From the NCBI GenBank assembly GCA_045603545.1, contig JAZUMG010000004.1:47683-111682 (forward strand): a DNA stretch of 64,000 nucleotides, written 5' to 3'. The DNA is from CAAGNP01 sp045603545 (GTDB lineage Bacteria > Bacteroidota > Bacteroidia > Bacteroidales > UBA932). The notes under the pieces are model-generated. The model was not told where the DNA came from, searched no databases, and was given only the letters and a program-made list of their open reading frames with translations. Positions 40,756 through 49,461 of the stretch are shown here, piece after piece. Each line of letters begins with the position of its first letter. The stretch's first letter is position 1. Both the position numbers and the translations under genes were made by a program.

Positions 40756-41244
40756 ATGTCACTTAATAAAGTAATGCTGATAGGCAATGTAGGGAAAGAC
40801 CCTGAGGTAAGACACTTGGAGAGTGGTGCCACCACTGCTTCATTCACTCTAGCCACCACAGAGAGATACAAGGACAAGAACGGGGAGACCAAAGAGCAGA
40901 CCGAATGGCACAACATCGTATGTTGGAGATCTTTGGCAGATATTGTGGAAAAATATATAAGAAAAGGCTCTCAGCTTTACATTGAGGGGAGAATCCGCAC
41001 CCGTTCATATACAGACAGGGACGGCAATACCCGTTACATTACTGAGATCAATGCTGACAATCTCCAAATGCTTGGACGCAAAGGAGATGCCCCAGCTACC
41101 ACTCCGGCTGCCCCTGCACACCAGCAGACACCTGCATACCAGCAGACACCTGCACACCAACAGGCACCTGCTGCACCCAAAAGCACCCCTATCATTGACA
41201 TTAACGATATCAATGAGGACGAAGGTGATGATCTTCCATTCTAA
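40756..41244 (+). CDS. ssb: single-stranded DNA-binding protein
   Basis: A 162-residue SSB. The OB fold (residues 1-105) contains MSLNKVMLIGNVGKDPEVRH, TEWHNIVCWRSLADIVEKYI, KGSQLYIEGRIRTRSY and NADNLQMLG. The linker has a short repeat of [H/Y]QQTPA units (about residues 122-138), and the end DEGDDLPF is the acidic tip that recruits repair and replication proteins. I chose the ATG at 40756 (MSLNKV), which has a GAGAT upstream; a start at 40720 would add 12 unconserved residues. Faces away from the MFS pair across 154 bp. Confidence 0.95.
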   Translation: MSLNKVMLIGNVGKDPEVRHLESGATTASFTLATTERYKDKNGETKEQTEWHNIVCWRSLADIVEKYIRKGSQLYIEGRIRTRSYTDRDGNTRYITEINADNLQMLGRKGDAPATTPAAPAHQQTPAYQQTPAHQQAPAAPKSTPIIDINDINEDEGDDLPF

Positions 41245-41282
41245 TTCAGACAAATAGTAAATTTAAAATATTCAAGCACATT

Positions 41283-42548
41283 ATGAAAGTCGATGTAGTA
41301 CTCGGTTTACAATGGGGCGATGAAGGCAAAGGCAAAATCGTGGACGTTCTTGCCAACAATTACCCTGTAGTAGCACGTTTCCAAGGTGGTCCCAACGCAG
41401 GACACTCACTCCACTTCGGAGAGATGTCATTTGTTCTTCACTCTGTACCATCTGGAGTTTTCAGAAAAGATGCCGTCAACATCATTGGTAACGGCGTAGT
41501 CCTGGACCCTATCATTTTCCGTGAGGAGTGTGAAAAGCTTGAGGCCATAGGGGTACCTGTAAGGGAAAGAGTGGTTATTGCCAAGAAGGCACACCTTATC
41601 CTCCCTACCCACAGAACCCTTGACGCAGCATCAGAAGCATCAAAAGGGAAATCAAAGATCGGTTCTACCCTAAAGGGTATCGGCCCTACCTATATGGACA
41701 AGACAGGCCGCAACGGTCTTAGAGTTGGTGACACACTTGCAGAGAACTTTCAGGAGAGATACCGGGCTCTTAAAGAGAAACACCTGGGTCTGTTGAAACA
41801 ATACGATTTTGAATTTGACCCTGACCAGAACGAGGCCGAATGGATGAGTGCCATTGAGTATCTGAAGAGCTTCCAGCTTGTAGATGGCGAGTATTTCGCC
41901 AACGAAAAGCTCAAAGCAGGCTCAAGAATCCTTGCAGAGGGCGCCCAAGGCTCTATGCTCGATGTTGACTTCGGTTCATATCCATTCGTAACATCATCAA
42001 GCACCACATGTTCTGGAGCTTGTATCGGACTTGGCGTAGCACCTTGCACCATCGACAAAGTATTCGGTATCTTCAAAGCATATTGTACAAGAGTGGGCAG
42101 TGGTCCATTCCCTACAGAACTATTCGACCAGGATGGTGAAGAACTTCGCCGCATAGGACACGAATTCGGAGCCACCACAGGAAGACCTCGCCGCACAGGC
42201 TGGCTTGACCTTGTAGCATTGAGATATGCCATTATGCTCAACGGTGTCACCTCTCTGATCATGATGAAGAGTGACGTCCTTGATTCATTCGACACCATCA
42301 AAGTGGCAACTGGCTATATGGTGGACGGTGTAGAATGCGACACAGTACCTTACGACACATATGCAGAGGTAACCCCTATATACAAGGAGTTCAAAGGGTG
42401 GAAGAAAGACCTCACCAAAGCAAAAGATGAGAAAGAGCTTCCATTTGAGTTTATGAACTATGTCAGATTCATTGAGAAAGAGGTAGGAGTTCCTATCAGC
42501 ATCATCTCACTTGGACCTGACCGCGACCAGACTATCGTAAGGGAGTAA
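41283..42548 (+). CDS. purA: adenylosuccinate synthetase
   Basis: A 421-residue PurA: P-loop GLQWGDEGKGKIVD near residues 8-21, catalytic His in GGPNAGHSL, the IMP-binding SKIGSTLKGIGPTY, and GATTGRPRRTGWLDL near 300. It joins IMP and aspartate with GTP in AMP synthesis. Full length. It follows ssb by 38 bp and precedes dxs by 7 bp on the same strand. Confidence 0.96.
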   Translation: MKVDVVLGLQWGDEGKGKIVDVLANNYPVVARFQGGPNAGHSLHFGEMSFVLHSVPSGVFRKDAVNIIGNGVVLDPIIFREECEKLEAIGVPVRERVVIAKKAHLILPTHRTLDAASEASKGKSKIGSTLKGIGPTYMDKTGRNGLRVGDTLAENFQERYRALKEKHLGLLKQYDFEFDPDQNEAEWMSAIEYLKSFQLVDGEYFANEKLKAGSRILAEGAQGSMLDVDFGSYPFVTSSSTTCSGACIGLGVAPCTIDKVFGIFKAYCTRVGSGPFPTELFDQDGEELRRIGHEFGATTGRPRRTGWLDLVALRYAIMLNGVTSLIMMKSDVLDSFDTIKVATGYMVDGVECDTVPYDTYAEVTPIYKEFKGWKKDLTKAKDEKELPFEFMNYVRFIEKEVGVPISIISLGPDRDQTIVRE

Positions 42549-42555
42549 TAAACTG

Positions 42556-44424
42556 ATGAGCATCCTGGATAAAGTCAATACACCAGCCGACATCAAAGGC
42601 TTATCTGCCGAAGAGATTGAAAAGCTCTGCTCGGAGGTAAGGGACTATATGATAGAGTGCTGCGCGTGCAATCCCGGCCACCTCGGAGCCAGTCTTGGCG
42701 CCGTGGAACTCTGCGTGGCATTGCACTATGTATTTGACACCCCAAAAGACAAAGTGGTATTTGACGTAGGCCATCAGGCCTATGCCCACAAGATCATAAC
42801 AGGGAGAAGGGAAGCTTTCAAAAACAACAGAAAATACAAAGGGATAAGTGGCTTTCCGAAAATGGCGGAGAGCCCTTATGACTCCTTTGGCACAGGCCAC
42901 TCATCCACCTCCATATCTTCCGCCTTGGGATTGGCTGTCGCTGCCCAGATGCGCGGAACAGGGGAAAAGGTGGTAGCCGTAATAGGAGATGGAGCCCTCA
43001 CCGGAGGTATGGCATTTGAGGCGCTCAACAATGCCGGTTCGATGAAAACAGATATTCTGGTCATCCTCAATGACAACCACATATCCATCGACCAGAGCAC
43101 AGGGGCACTCCACAACCATCTTCTAAAGATCTCCACATCCCACACATACAACTCTGTTAAAACCAGAGTATGGAACAGACTTAGCGGAGCTGACAGACTC
43201 CGTTCAGGTCTCCAGACATTCGTCTCAAGTACCAAAAATGCCCTCCTCCAGGGAGCATCACTTTTTGAATCATTGGGATTCAGATACTTCGGCACCGTAG
43301 ATGGCAACAATATCGGCCAGATGGTGGAGACTCTGACCAAACTAAAAGATATAAACGGCCCTAAACTCCTGCATATTGTCACCACAAAAGGAAAAGGCTA
43401 CAAACCTGCCGAAGAGGAGCAGACAATATGGCACGCACCGGGGACCTTTGACCCCAAAACGGGAAAAAGGAACATAAAGACTTCCGACATAGCCAGATAC
43501 CAGGATGTATTCGGCGAGACATTGCTCCAACTGGCAAGACAGAATCCCGCAATAGTGGGAATCAGCCCTGCAATGCTCAGCGGATGCGGCATGAATTATC
43601 TGGCCAAAGAGATGCCGGAAAGGGTTTTTGATGTAGGTATTGCAGAGTCTCATGCTGTCACATTTACTGCAGGACTTGCCGCTGGTGGGATGATACCCGT
43701 ATGCAATATCTACTCATCATTCATGCAGCGAGCCTACGACAACATCATTCACGACATTGCCCTGCAGAATCTGAAAGCTGTCATTTGCCTTGACAGGGCA
43801 GGCATTGTGGGTGAGGATGGTGCCACACACCACGGATGCTTCGATATGGCAGCATTGAGACCAATACCCAATCTTGTCATTGCCGCTCCACTCAACGAAC
43901 TTGAGCTCAAAAACTTGCTCTACTCCGCGACACTCCCCCACTACCCTACCACTGTAATAAGATACCCAAGGGGCAACGGAGAAGGAGTTGCATGGAGAGA
44001 CGAACAATGGAAAGAGATTCCGGCAGGAAAAGGCCAATTGCTGCACGAAGGGGAAGGGATTGCCATCCTCTCGATCGGAGCCATCGGCAACAGGGCATCA
44101 GAAGCTGTTGCCAGAGCTGAAAAAGAGGGGATTCAGGTCCTTCACTACGACATGAGATTTCTCAAACCCATCGACACGGAGATACTCGAGCGTGTTTGCT
44201 CTAAAGCCGGCACCATCATCACCGTAGAAGATGGAGCGCTATACGGAGGTCTCCATAGCGCTGTTTCAGAATATATAACAGCCAGAGGCCTCGGCAACAA
44301 ACTTGTCAGTATGGGTATTCCCGACCGCTTCATAGAACAGGGAAGCATCGCCCAACTGCATCAGGAGTGCGGATACGACCCGGAAGCTATCTTCCGCACC
44401 ATTATGGAGAATTACAGGAGATGA
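42556..44424 (+). CDS. dxs: 1-deoxy-D-xylulose-5-phosphate synthase
   Basis: A 622-residue thiamine-diphosphate enzyme: VVFDVGHQAYAHKIITGR, GHSSTSISSALGLA, the TPP/Mg motif GDGALTGGMAFEALNNAG, the DRAGIVGEDGATHHGCFDMA block of the transketolase central domain and a C-terminal transketolase domain. It makes DXP for the MEP isoprenoid pathway from pyruvate and glyceraldehyde-3-phosphate. It follows purA by 7 bp; its stop overlaps the start of the FeoB-like gene (ATGA). Confidence 0.95.
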   Translation: MSILDKVNTPADIKGLSAEEIEKLCSEVRDYMIECCACNPGHLGASLGAVELCVALHYVFDTPKDKVVFDVGHQAYAHKIITGRREAFKNNRKYKGISGFPKMAESPYDSFGTGHSSTSISSALGLAVAAQMRGTGEKVVAVIGDGALTGGMAFEALNNAGSMKTDILVILNDNHISIDQSTGALHNHLLKISTSHTYNSVKTRVWNRLSGADRLRSGLQTFVSSTKNALLQGASLFESLGFRYFGTVDGNNIGQMVETLTKLKDINGPKLLHIVTTKGKGYKPAEEEQTIWHAPGTFDPKTGKRNIKTSDIARYQDVFGETLLQLARQNPAIVGISPAMLSGCGMNYLAKEMPERVFDVGIAESHAVTFTAGLAAGGMIPVCNIYSSFMQRAYDNIIHDIALQNLKAVICLDRAGIVGEDGATHHGCFDMAALRPIPNLVIAAPLNELELKNLLYSATLPHYPTTVIRYPRGNGEGVAWRDEQWKEIPAGKGQLLHEGEGIAILSIGAIGNRASEAVARAEKEGIQVLHYDMRFLKPIDTEILERVCSKAGTIITVEDGALYGGLHSAVSEYITARGLGNKLVSMGIPDRFIEQGSIAQLHQECGYDPEAIFRTIMENYRR

Positions 44425-45611
44425 GAAGCAGAATAGACAGGATACTTACACACAGACTTTGGGGTCTTCTTATATTTATAGGTATAATATGGCTGATGTT
44501 CTTCTGCACATTCAGCCTCGGGGCATACCCTCAGGACTGGATCGAGTCCTTGATGGGTTGGCTATCGTCTTTATTGGAGGCCAATATGGCAGAGTCGTGG
44601 ATAAAGGACTTTCTCCAACAGGGGATTATTGACGGAGTGGGCGCCGTCCTTGCCTTCCTCCCAAATATCATAATCCTGTTCTTCTTTATGTCCATCCTGC
44701 AGGAATCCAACTATCTGTCCAGAGCGGCTACAGTCATGGACAAATATATGCACTTCATCGGACTCCACGGAAGTTCATTTATCCCTATGCTAATGGGATT
44801 CGGGTGCAATGTCCCGGCCATTATGGCAACCCGCACCATCGAGAGGAGGAGCGACAGGATCCTTACAATGCTCGCAATACCATACATCCCCTGCAGCGCC
44901 AGAATGCCGGTATTCCTGGTATTCTCAGGTATCTTCTTCCGCGAACAACAGGTACTGGTAATGCTATTGCTTTACGGAGGGAGCATATTGATAGGGATAC
45001 TTGTAGCATTGCTCTACAAATTTGTTTTCTTCAGGGCAAAGTCTGAGGACTACACGATAGAACTGCCCGAACTGGCAACACCCTCTTTCATCCGCTCCCT
45101 CAAGGTAATGTGGGAGGCTGCATCGGAATACCTTAATAAAATAGGTACTGTAGTTCTGCTGGCTGTAGTAATAATATGGGCATTGGACTATTTCCCACTA
45201 AAAAAAGAGGGAGAACTCCACAGGGAGTCATATCTTGAACAGTTCGGACACGCTGTAGAACCTGTGATGAAACCTCTGGGATTTGACTGGAAAATGAGCG
45301 TTGCACTTGTCACAGGTATATCAGCCAAAGAATTTATCGTAAGTACACTTGGTGTTTTGTACCAGGGAGATGAAAACATACCGGAAAATGACCTCGCCGA
45401 GAGGCTCGCACAAGATCCTCACTTTACCCGTGCCAACACACTTTCGTTTATGATCTTCTCTTTGCTATATCTTCCATGCATAGCTACGGCTGCGACAATA
45501 AAAAAAGAGAGCAACTCCTGGAAATGGGCAACTGTCTCTATTATAAGCACTCTGGGGGTAGCATGGATAATAAGTTTTATAGTATTCAGAATTGCATTGA
45601 TTATTTTTTAG
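44421..45611 (+). CDS. FeoB-like ferrous iron transport membrane domain without G domain
   Basis: A 396-residue polytopic membrane protein corresponding only to the transmembrane part of FeoB. Recognisable are the Gate segments around SYLSRAATVMDKYMHFIG-like and the conserved MLMGFGCNVPAIMATRTIE (GxxC with its cysteine), AIPYIPCSARMPVF (second conserved cysteine), and the second Gate VALVTGISAKEFIVSTLGVL. The N-terminal GTPase domain with its P-loop, roughly 160-270 residues in standard FeoB, is missing, and no FeoA or G-protein gene is adjacent. The chosen ATG overlaps the dxs stop (ATGA); the frame open upstream lies within dxs. Iron transport is inferred from the family; coupling without the G domain is unexplained. 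Confidence 0.8.
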   Translation: MRSRIDRILTHRLWGLLIFIGIIWLMFFCTFSLGAYPQDWIESLMGWLSSLLEANMAESWIKDFLQQGIIDGVGAVLAFLPNIIILFFFMSILQESNYLSRAATVMDKYMHFIGLHGSSFIPMLMGFGCNVPAIMATRTIERRSDRILTMLAIPYIPCSARMPVFLVFSGIFFREQQVLVMLLLYGGSILIGILVALLYKFVFFRAKSEDYTIELPELATPSFIRSLKVMWEAASEYLNKIGTVVLLAVVIIWALDYFPLKKEGELHRESYLEQFGHAVEPVMKPLGFDWKMSVALVTGISAKEFIVSTLGVLYQGDENIPENDLAERLAQDPHFTRANTLSFMIFSLLYLPCIATAATIKKESNSWKWATVSIISTLGVAWIISFIVFRIALIIF

Positions 45612-45629
45612 ATTTTTTTTCGAAAATGT

Positions 45630-45660
45630 TTTGCAGTTTTTAATAATTCACCTATATTTG
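45630..45660 (+). promoter_or_regulatory. promoter of the tRNA-tuf operon
   Basis: TTTG (45630-45633), 19-bp spacer, TATATTTG (45653-45660): the clearest match to the Bacteroidota promoter in the window, located 38 bp before the first tRNA of the Thr-Tyr-Gly-Thr-tuf transcription unit. Confidence 0.8.
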
Positions 45661-45698
45661 CAGTCCCAAAAAACAAATGCTGTTTACGGGAAGCCAAC

Positions 45699-45772
45699 GC
45701 CGATGTAGCTCAGTTGGCCAGAGCAGCTGATTTGTAATCAGCTGGTCGGGGGTTCGAATCCCTCCATCGGCT
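45699..45772 (+). tRNA. tRNA-Thr(UGU)
   Basis: Acceptor GCCGATG/CATCGGC with discriminator T, TΨC loop GGTTCGAATCC and anticodon loop TTTGTAA flanked by complementary CTGA/TCAG-type arms, anticodon TGT. The CCA end is not encoded. First of four clustered tRNAs before tuf. Confidence 0.95.
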
Positions 45773-45797
45773 CAAAAAATATTTGACTTTTTGTCAT

Positions 45798-45880
45798 GGG
45801 GAGATACCAAAGTGGCCAACTGGGGCAGACTGTAAATCTGCTGGCGCACGCCTTCGGAGGTTCGAATCCTTCTCTCCCCA
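45798..45880 (+). tRNA. tRNA-Tyr(GUA)
   Basis: Acceptor GGGGAGA/TCTCCCC with discriminator A, anticodon loop CTGTAAA (GTA) and the long variable arm expected for tRNA-Tyr (83 nt). CCA not encoded. Confidence 0.95.
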
Positions 45881-45898
45881 CTTTTTTTTTGTAAAATT

Positions 45899-45971
45899 GC
45901 GGAAGTAGCTCAGTTGGTAGAGCATCAGCCTTCCAAGCTGAGGGTCGCGGGTTCGAACCTCGTCTTCCGCT
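45899..45971 (+). tRNA. tRNA-Gly(UCC)
   Basis: Acceptor GCGGAAG/CTTCCGC with discriminator T, D-arm GCTCAGTTGGTAGAGC, anticodon loop CTTCCAA (TCC) and TΨC GGTTCGAACC. 73 nt, CCA not encoded. Confidence 0.95.
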
Positions 45972-45980
45972 CCACAACAA

Positions 45981-46052
45981 GCCAGTGTAGCTCAGGGGTA
46001 GAGCGCTTCCTTGGTAAGGAAGAGGTCATGAGTTCAAATCTCATCACCGGCT
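45981..46052 (+). tRNA. tRNA-Thr(GGU)
   Basis: 72 nt with D-arm GCTCAGGGGTAGAGC, anticodon arm CTTCC-TTGGTAA-GGAAG (anticodon GGT) and TΨC loop GTTCAAATC. The acceptor GCCAGTG/CACCGGC has one A-C mismatch at the fourth pair. Directly upstream of tuf, as in many bacteria. Confidence 0.93.
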
Positions 46053-46103
46053 CTTTTTTTTGTAGAAAAATATTAAATTTAACATTTAAGTATATATACT
46101 ACT

Positions 46104-47291
46104 ATGGCAAAAGAAACCTTTAAAAGGGACAAACCCCACGTAAACATTGGTACCATTGGTCACGTTGACCACGGTAAAACCACTTTGACCGCTGCAATTA
46201 CTACAGTACTTGCTAAAGCTGGTCTTTCAGAGTTGCGTTCATTCGACTCTATCGACAACGCTCCTGAGGAGAAAGAAAGAGGTATCACTATCAACACTGC
46301 TCACGTAGAGTATCAGACTGCTAATCGTCACTATGCTCACGTTGACTGCCCTGGCCACGCCGACTACGTTAAAAACATGGTTACTGGTGCTGCTCAGATG
46401 GACGGTGCTATTCTTGTTTGTGCTGCTACTGATGGTCCTATGCCTCAGACTCGTGAGCACATCCTTCTAGCTCGTCAGGTAAACGTACCTAGAATCGTTG
46501 TATTCCTTAACAAAGTTGATATCGTTGATGACCCTGAGATGATCGACCTAGTAGAGATGGAGGTTCGCGAGCTTCTAAGCTTCTACGAGTTCGACGGTGA
46601 TAACGCTCCTGTTATCCGTGGTTCTGCTCTTGGTGCATTGTACCGTGACCCTCACTGGGAAGCTAAAGTTATGGAGCTTATGGCTGCTGTTGACGAGTGG
46701 GTTCCACTTCCACAACGTGACAACGAGAAACCTTTCTTGATGCCTATCGAGGATATCTTCTCAATCACTGGCCGTGGTACTGTAGCTACCGGTAGAATTG
46801 AGACAGGTGTAGTTAAAACTGGTGACGAGGTTCAGATCATCGGTCTTGGTGAAGAGCCTAAGAAATCAGTAGTAACAGGTGTTGAGATGTTCCGTAAAAT
46901 CCTTGACACAGGTGAAGCTGGTGACAACGTAGGTCTATTGCTTCGTGGTATTGATAAGAAAGAGGTTAAGAGAGGTCAAGTTATCGCTCACCCTAACACC
47001 ATCACTCCTCACAAAACTTTCCAAGCAGCTATCTACGTATTGAAGAAAGATGAAGGTGGTCGTCACACTCCTTTCAAGAACAAATATCGTCCTCAGTTCT
47101 TCATCCGTACACTTGATATCACTGGTGAGATCACTCTTCCAGAAGGTGTAGAAATGGTAATGCCTGGTGATAACGTACAGATTACTGTTGATCTTATCTA
47201 CCCTGTAGCTATCAACGAAGGTCTACGTTTCGCTATCCGTGAAGGTGGTAGAACCGTTGGTTCAGGTCAGGTAACCAAAATTGTTGACTAA
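46104..47291 (+). CDS. tuf: elongation factor Tu
   Basis: A 395-residue EF-Tu: G1 GHVDHGKT (residues 19-26), switch region ERGITINTAHVEY, G3 DCPGHADY, G4 NKVD, then beta-barrel domains 2 (GRGTVATGRIETG) and 3 (ending GGRTVGSGQVTKIVD). It delivers aminoacyl-tRNA to the ribosome. Codon choice shifts towards GGT, GCT and CGT, expected of a very highly expressed gene. It lies 51 bp after tRNA-Thr, so it is on the tRNA transcript. Confidence 0.98.
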   Translation: MAKETFKRDKPHVNIGTIGHVDHGKTTLTAAITTVLAKAGLSELRSFDSIDNAPEEKERGITINTAHVEYQTANRHYAHVDCPGHADYVKNMVTGAAQMDGAILVCAATDGPMPQTREHILLARQVNVPRIVVFLNKVDIVDDPEMIDLVEMEVRELLSFYEFDGDNAPVIRGSALGALYRDPHWEAKVMELMAAVDEWVPLPQRDNEKPFLMPIEDIFSITGRGTVATGRIETGVVKTGDEVQIIGLGEEPKKSVVTGVEMFRKILDTGEAGDNVGLLLRGIDKKEVKRGQVIAHPNTITPHKTFQAAIYVLKKDEGGRHTPFKNKYRPQFFIRTLDITGEITLPEGVEMVMPGDNVQITVDLIYPVAINEGLRFAIREGGRTVGSGQVTKIVD

Positions 47292-47317
47292 TTCTTAAAG
47301 AATTATCATAAAACCTA

Positions 47318-47347
47318 GTTCGTAGGTTTCGGCCTACGAACTTTTTT
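47318..47347 (+). terminator. terminator or attenuator after tuf
   Basis: GTTCGTAGG-TTTCGG-CCTACGAAC followed by six T: a perfect 9-bp stem with a strong U-tract. The tRNA-Trp gene begins at the very next base, so either this ends most tuf transcripts with partial readthrough, or it also helps release tRNA-Trp during processing. Confidence 0.85.
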
Positions 47348-47418
47348 AGGGGCATAGTTTAATGGCAGAATAGCGGTCTCCAAAACCGTTGATGGGAGTT
47401 CGATTCTCTCTGCCCCTG
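47348..47418 (+). tRNA. tRNA-Trp(CCA)
   Basis: Acceptor AGGGGCA/TGCCCCT with discriminator G, anticodon loop CTCCAAA (CCA), TΨC GAGTTCGATTCTC. 71 nt. Standard location between tuf and secE. Confidence 0.95.
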
Positions 47419-47504
47419 CAAAATAGCTTTAGGTTACGCGGAAGCTGTTTAACAGCGATACTTTGACAAAGCTTCCATTGTTAAGTGTCGGCAAATTAAA
47501 AAAA

Positions 47505-47699
47505 ATGAGCAAAATTTCGTTGTATATTAAAGAGTCTTATACCGAGCTTACTAAGAAAGTGAGCTGGCCTTCTTGGTCATCACTTCAGAGTTCAGCCATT
47601 CTTGTGATGGTTGCATCGGTGATTTTCGCGTTGGTCATCTTTGCTATGGACTTTTGTTTCAGGCATCTAATGACATTTATTTACCAACTTTTGTACTAG
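47505..47699 (+). CDS. secE: preprotein translocase subunit SecE
   Basis: A 64-residue SecE: amphipathic N-terminus with YIKESYTELTKKVSWPSW, the conserved KKVSWP contact to SecY, and one membrane helix (SSAILVMVASVIFALVIFAM). It stabilises SecY in the inner membrane. I chose the ATG at 47505 (MSKISLY); an upstream TTG at 47463 would add residues absent from the family. Precedes nusG by 9 bp. Confidence 0.93.
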   Translation: MSKISLYIKESYTELTKKVSWPSWSSLQSSAILVMVASVIFALVIFAMDFCFRHLMTFIYQLLY

Positions 47700-47708
47700 T
47701 ACGGAGAT

Positions 47709-48272
47709 ATGAGTGAAATTACCAAAAAATGGTACGTTTTACGTGCTGCAGGTGGTAAGGAGAAGAAAGCTAAGGAGTACTTGGAGAACGAAGTCAGAAG
47801 ACTTGGTTTGGGTGAGTACGTATCTCAAGTTCTAATTCCTACCGAGAAGATTTATCAGGTGAAGAACGGCAAAAAGGTTAGCATGGAGAGAATTTTCTTC
47901 CCAGGCTATATTCTTATTGAGGCACATCTTACCGGTGAATTGCAGCATATCATCCGCAATGTCCCTAATATCTCAGGCTTCTTGACTGAGAAGAGTGACA
48001 AAGACAAAAATGACAAACAGCCTGTTCCACTAAGACCTTCAGAAGTAAACAGAATACTTGGTCGCGTAGACGAACTGCTTGAGCAGGACGAAGAGAATGT
48101 AACTCCATTCTACGTGGGTGAGTCTGTCAAGATCACTGATGGTCCATTCAATGGCTTTGACGGTACAATTGAGGAAGTACTTCACGACAAGAAGAAGCTT
48201 AAAGTAATAGTTAAGATCTTCGGAAGAAAGACAATTTTGGAACTAAATTTCGTTCAAGTAGTTAAAGAATAA
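47709..48272 (+). CDS. nusG: transcription termination/antitermination factor NusG
   Basis: A 187-residue NusG: NGN domain (KKWYVLRAAGGKEKKAKEYL, SMERIFFPGYILIEAHL, IIRNVPNISGFL) and a C-terminal KOW domain (GESVKITDGPFNGFDGTIEE). It binds RNA polymerase and links it to ribosomes or Rho. Standard position between secE and rplK. Confidence 0.96.
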   Translation: MSEITKKWYVLRAAGGKEKKAKEYLENEVRRLGLGEYVSQVLIPTEKIYQVKNGKKVSMERIFFPGYILIEAHLTGELQHIIRNVPNISGFLTEKSDKDKNDKQPVPLRPSEVNRILGRVDELLEQDEENVTPFYVGESVKITDGPFNGFDGTIEEVLHDKKKLKVIVKIFGRKTILELNFVQVVKE

Positions 48273-48288
48273 TTAATTAAACAACATT

Positions 48289-48735
48289 ATGGCTAAAGAA
48301 ATTGCCGCATTTATTAAGTTGCAGATTAAGGGCGGAGCAGCCAATCCATCACCTCCGGTAGGTCCTGCACTAGGTTCTAAGGGTGTGAACATTATGGATT
48401 TCTGCAAACAATTCAATGCTCGTACCCAAGATAAAGCAGGCAAGGTTTTACCTGTAATTATCACTGTTTACAGCGATAAATCTTTCACATTTGTTGTTAA
48501 GCAACCACCTGTAGCAGTTCAACTTAAAGAGGCTGCTAAAATTTCTACAGGTTCATCAGAGCCTAACAGAAAGAAAGTTGCTACCATCACTTGGGATCAG
48601 GTTAAGACTATTGCTCAGGACAAAATGCCTGACATGAATGCATTTACTTTGGCATCTGCAATGTCAATGGTTGCAGGTACCGCAAGAAGTATGGGTATCA
48701 AAGTAGAGGGAGAATTTCCTGCCGATGTAAAATAA
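48289..48735 (+). CDS. rplK: 50S ribosomal protein L11
   Basis: A 148-residue L11: IKLQIKGGAANPSPPVGPAL (residues 8-27), GVNIMDFCKQFNART and the C-terminal RNA-binding domain with GTARSMGIKVEG. It binds the GTPase-associated centre of 23S rRNA. 16 bp after nusG, 9 bp before rplA. Confidence 0.98.
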   Translation: MAKEIAAFIKLQIKGGAANPSPPVGPALGSKGVNIMDFCKQFNARTQDKAGKVLPVIITVYSDKSFTFVVKQPPVAVQLKEAAKISTGSSEPNRKKVATITWDQVKTIAQDKMPDMNAFTLASAMSMVAGTARSMGIKVEGEFPADVK

Positions 48736-48744
48736 TCACACGCT

Positions 48745-49449
48745 ATGGCTAAACTAACTAAAAATCAAAAAGTAGCTCACGCTAAAGTTGATGCCAACAA
48801 GCAGTACAAACTATTTGAGGCTTGTGAATTGGTAAAAGAGGTATCTTATACCAAATTCGACGGTTCAGTAGAGCTTGCTGTAAGACTTGGTGTTGACCCT
48901 CGTAAAGCGAATCAGATGGTACGTGGCGTTGTGACCCTTCCACACGGAACAGGTAAAGTAACCCGCGTATTGGTTCTATGTACACCTGACAAAGAGGCTG
49001 AAGCTAAAGAAGCTGGAGCTGACTTCGTAGGTTTGGATGAATATATTGAGAAAATCAAAGGTGGTTGGACAGATGTTGACGTTATCATCTGTACCCCTTC
49101 AGTAATGGCTAAAATCGGTCCTATCGGTCGTATCCTTGGTCCTCGTGGTCTTATGCCTAACCCTAAAACCGGTACTGTTACCATGGAAATTGGTAAAGCA
49201 GTTAAAGAGGTTAAAGCTGGTAAGATCGACTTCAAGGTTGACAAGACCGGTATCGTTCACGCTGCAATCGGTAAAGTATCTTTCAGTGCTCAGGCCCTTG
49301 CAGAGAATGCCGCTGAAATGCTCAATACTATAGTTAAACTTAAACCACAGGCTTTGAAAGGTACTTACGTTAAGAGCGTATACCTATCAGCAACTATGAG
49401 CCCTGGTATCAATGTAGACAGTAAATCACTCAGTGCATCAGCTGAATAA
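48745..49449 (+). CDS. rplA: 50S ribosomal protein L1
   Basis: A 234-residue L1: KFDGSVELAVRLGVDPRKAN near residue 37, GRILGPRGLMPNPKTGTVT near 128 and KTGIVHAAIGKVSF. It forms the L1 stalk at the E site and often represses its own operon; no leader site was identified here. Full length. Confidence 0.98.
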   Translation: MAKLTKNQKVAHAKVDANKQYKLFEACELVKEVSYTKFDGSVELAVRLGVDPRKANQMVRGVVTLPHGTGKVTRVLVLCTPDKEAEAKEAGADFVGLDEYIEKIKGGWTDVDVIICTPSVMAKIGPIGRILGPRGLMPNPKTGTVTMEIGKAVKEVKAGKIDFKVDKTGIVHAAIGKVSFSAQALAENAAEMLNTIVKLKPQALKGTYVKSVYLSATMSPGINVDSKSLSASAE

Positions 49450-49461
49450 TAATTAGTAACT

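Noticed and set aside
44367..44420. An extended start or fusion of the FeoB-like protein with dxs
   Set aside because: The extra codons lie in the dxs coding sequence; the ATGA overlap at 44421 is a normal coupled start.
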